Positions 5,055 to 5,445 of a stretch of 5,445 bases of DNA are shown here, in pieces (within the stretch, counting starts at the first letter, position 1; the number at the start of each line of letters is the position of its first letter). The notes under the pieces were generated by a model that was not told the DNA's origin, did not search any database, and saw only the letters and a list, made by a program, of their open reading frames with translations. The stretch lies in the NCBI GenBank assembly GCA_021802595.1, contig JAJZRT010000301.1, positions 1 to 5,445 of the forward strand, read 5' to 3'. The translations under genes and the position numbers were made by a program. The stretch comes from Pseudomonadota bacterium. Lineage in GTDB: Bacteria; Pseudomonadota; Gammaproteobacteria; Burkholderiales; Thiobacillaceae.

Positions 5055-5102
5055 AAATCATGTTGTGATTTTGTCTTGAGTGCACGCTCGCCTCAAGCGA
5101 GC
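5055..5102. other. Paired small hairpins in the czcI-czcC gap
   Basis: The 85-bp gap holds AAATCA-TGTTG-TGATTT (5055-5071), a perfect 6-bp stem, and then GCTCG-CCTCAAG-CGAGC (5086-5102), a 5-bp stem overlapping an alternative CTTGAG/CTCAAG pairing (5075-5080 with 5092-5097). The two pairings are mutually exclusive, so a switch or an RNA-processing role is conceivable. The stems are short and neither is followed by a T run, so czcI and czcC are probably co-transcribed. Confidence 0.3.
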
Positions 5103-5120
5103 TGCTGTGCATGCATCAGA

Positions 5121-5125
5121 AGGAG
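5121..5125 (+). promoter_or_regulatory. Ribosome binding site fixing the czcC start
   Basis: AGGAG (within AAGGAG) lies five bases before the GTG at 5131. This good site decides for the GTG start, since no in-frame ATG lies before the signal peptide. Confidence 0.75.
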
Positions 5126-5130
5126 TTATC

Positions 5131-5445
5131 GTGCAATTCGTCCCTATTTACCGCAGCCTGCGCAGCCGGATGCGGCTAATGTGCCGCCTTATCGGCGTGC
5201 CATTGTTGCTCGCATCACTTTATCCACTTTCAGTCCTGTCGGCACCACTCACTCTGGAGCAAGCCTGGCAACAGGCTGAACAGGCCAACCCGGCATTGCG
5301 CGCTAGCCAGGCGAATCTTGCCGCGGCGCAGGGCGAGCTCACCGACGCCCGTGCGCCGCTGTGGAACAATCCACAACTCGCTACGGAGTGGCGCAAGCGC
5401 ACTCTTCCTCAAACGACCGACCCCGCCCGGAGCAACCGCGAGTGG
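5131..5445 (+). CDS. czcC: CzcC-like outer membrane factor of an RND metal efflux pump, 5' part
   Basis: The frame starts with GTG at 5131 and is still open after 105 codons at the window end. Residues 1-38 form a signal peptide, with basic residues (RSLRSRMRLMCR), a hydrophobic core (LIGVPLLLASLYPLSVL) and a likely cut after LSA. The mature start PLTLEQAWQQAEQANPALRA is the typical first helix of TolC-family outer membrane efflux proteins, followed by ANLAAAQGELTDARAPLWNN with the conserved Asn-Pro (NNPQL) turn. CzcC forms the outer membrane channel of the CzcCBA complex, which exports Co, Zn or Cd. The order MerR-type regulator, czcI-like gene, czcC supports this choice over other TolC-family proteins. 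Usual length is about 420 residues, so three quarters lie outside the window, with czcB and czcA expected beyond. The metal specificity cannot be read from this part. Confidence 0.85.
   Translation, partial: MQFVPIYRSLRSRMRLMCRLIGVPLLLASLYPLSVLSAPLTLEQAWQQAEQANPALRASQANLAAAQGELTDARAPLWNNPQLATEWRKRTLPQTTDPARSNREW

Noticed and set aside
1..5445. CRISPR array, tRNA, rRNA or toxin-antitoxin pair
   Set aside because: I saw no regularly spaced repeats, no cloverleaf-like sequences and no pair of small overlapping genes outside the transposon operon.

Overview
The window looks like accessory DNA of a high-GC proteobacterium, most likely a betaproteobacterium or a close gammaproteobacterial relative. 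This rests on three things: a PEP-CTERM sorting signal, a CadR/PbrR-type regulator divergent from a czcI-czcC heavy-metal efflux operon, and decayed IS91-type transposase sequence. No species can be assigned from the sequence alone.

Layout. Positions 1-44 may hold the last codons of a plus-strand gene. Positions about 208-425 (minus) hold a frameshifted fragment of an IS91-family transposase. Positions 411-691 (minus) hold the C-terminal end of a PEP-CTERM surface protein, whose reading runs on into the IS91 remnant. Positions 692-3971 are, by my reading, a complete mobile element of 3280 bp bounded by degenerate terminal inverted repeats that start TGTTACG. All four of its genes are on the minus strand. 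In transcription order they are a zinc-ribbon/HTH protein (DUF6431-like), a Mu/IS481-like DDE transposase with an exact D-D-35-E triad, an ExeA/TniB-like AAA ATPase and a 66-residue protein. The last three are translationally coupled or overlapping.

Right of the element, ynfA (a small membrane protein) is cut after about 51 codons exactly at the element end. Its start overlaps the end of a MerR-family Cd(II)/Pb(II) regulator. That regulator is divergent from a czcI-like periplasmic protein gene and the 5' end of czcC, the outer-membrane component of an RND metal efflux pump. A MerR-type operator with a stretched 19-bp spacer lies in the divergent gap.

How it fits together. The right part is a metal-sensing and efflux locus. 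The middle is an ATPase-assisted transposon that has destroyed ynfA. The left part is a graveyard of a PEP-CTERM gene and an older IS91-type element. The element has no visible target-site duplication and joins two unrelated broken genes, so the junction probably arose through a deletion or recombination after insertion. The four-gene transposon with its defined ends is the most interesting object here.
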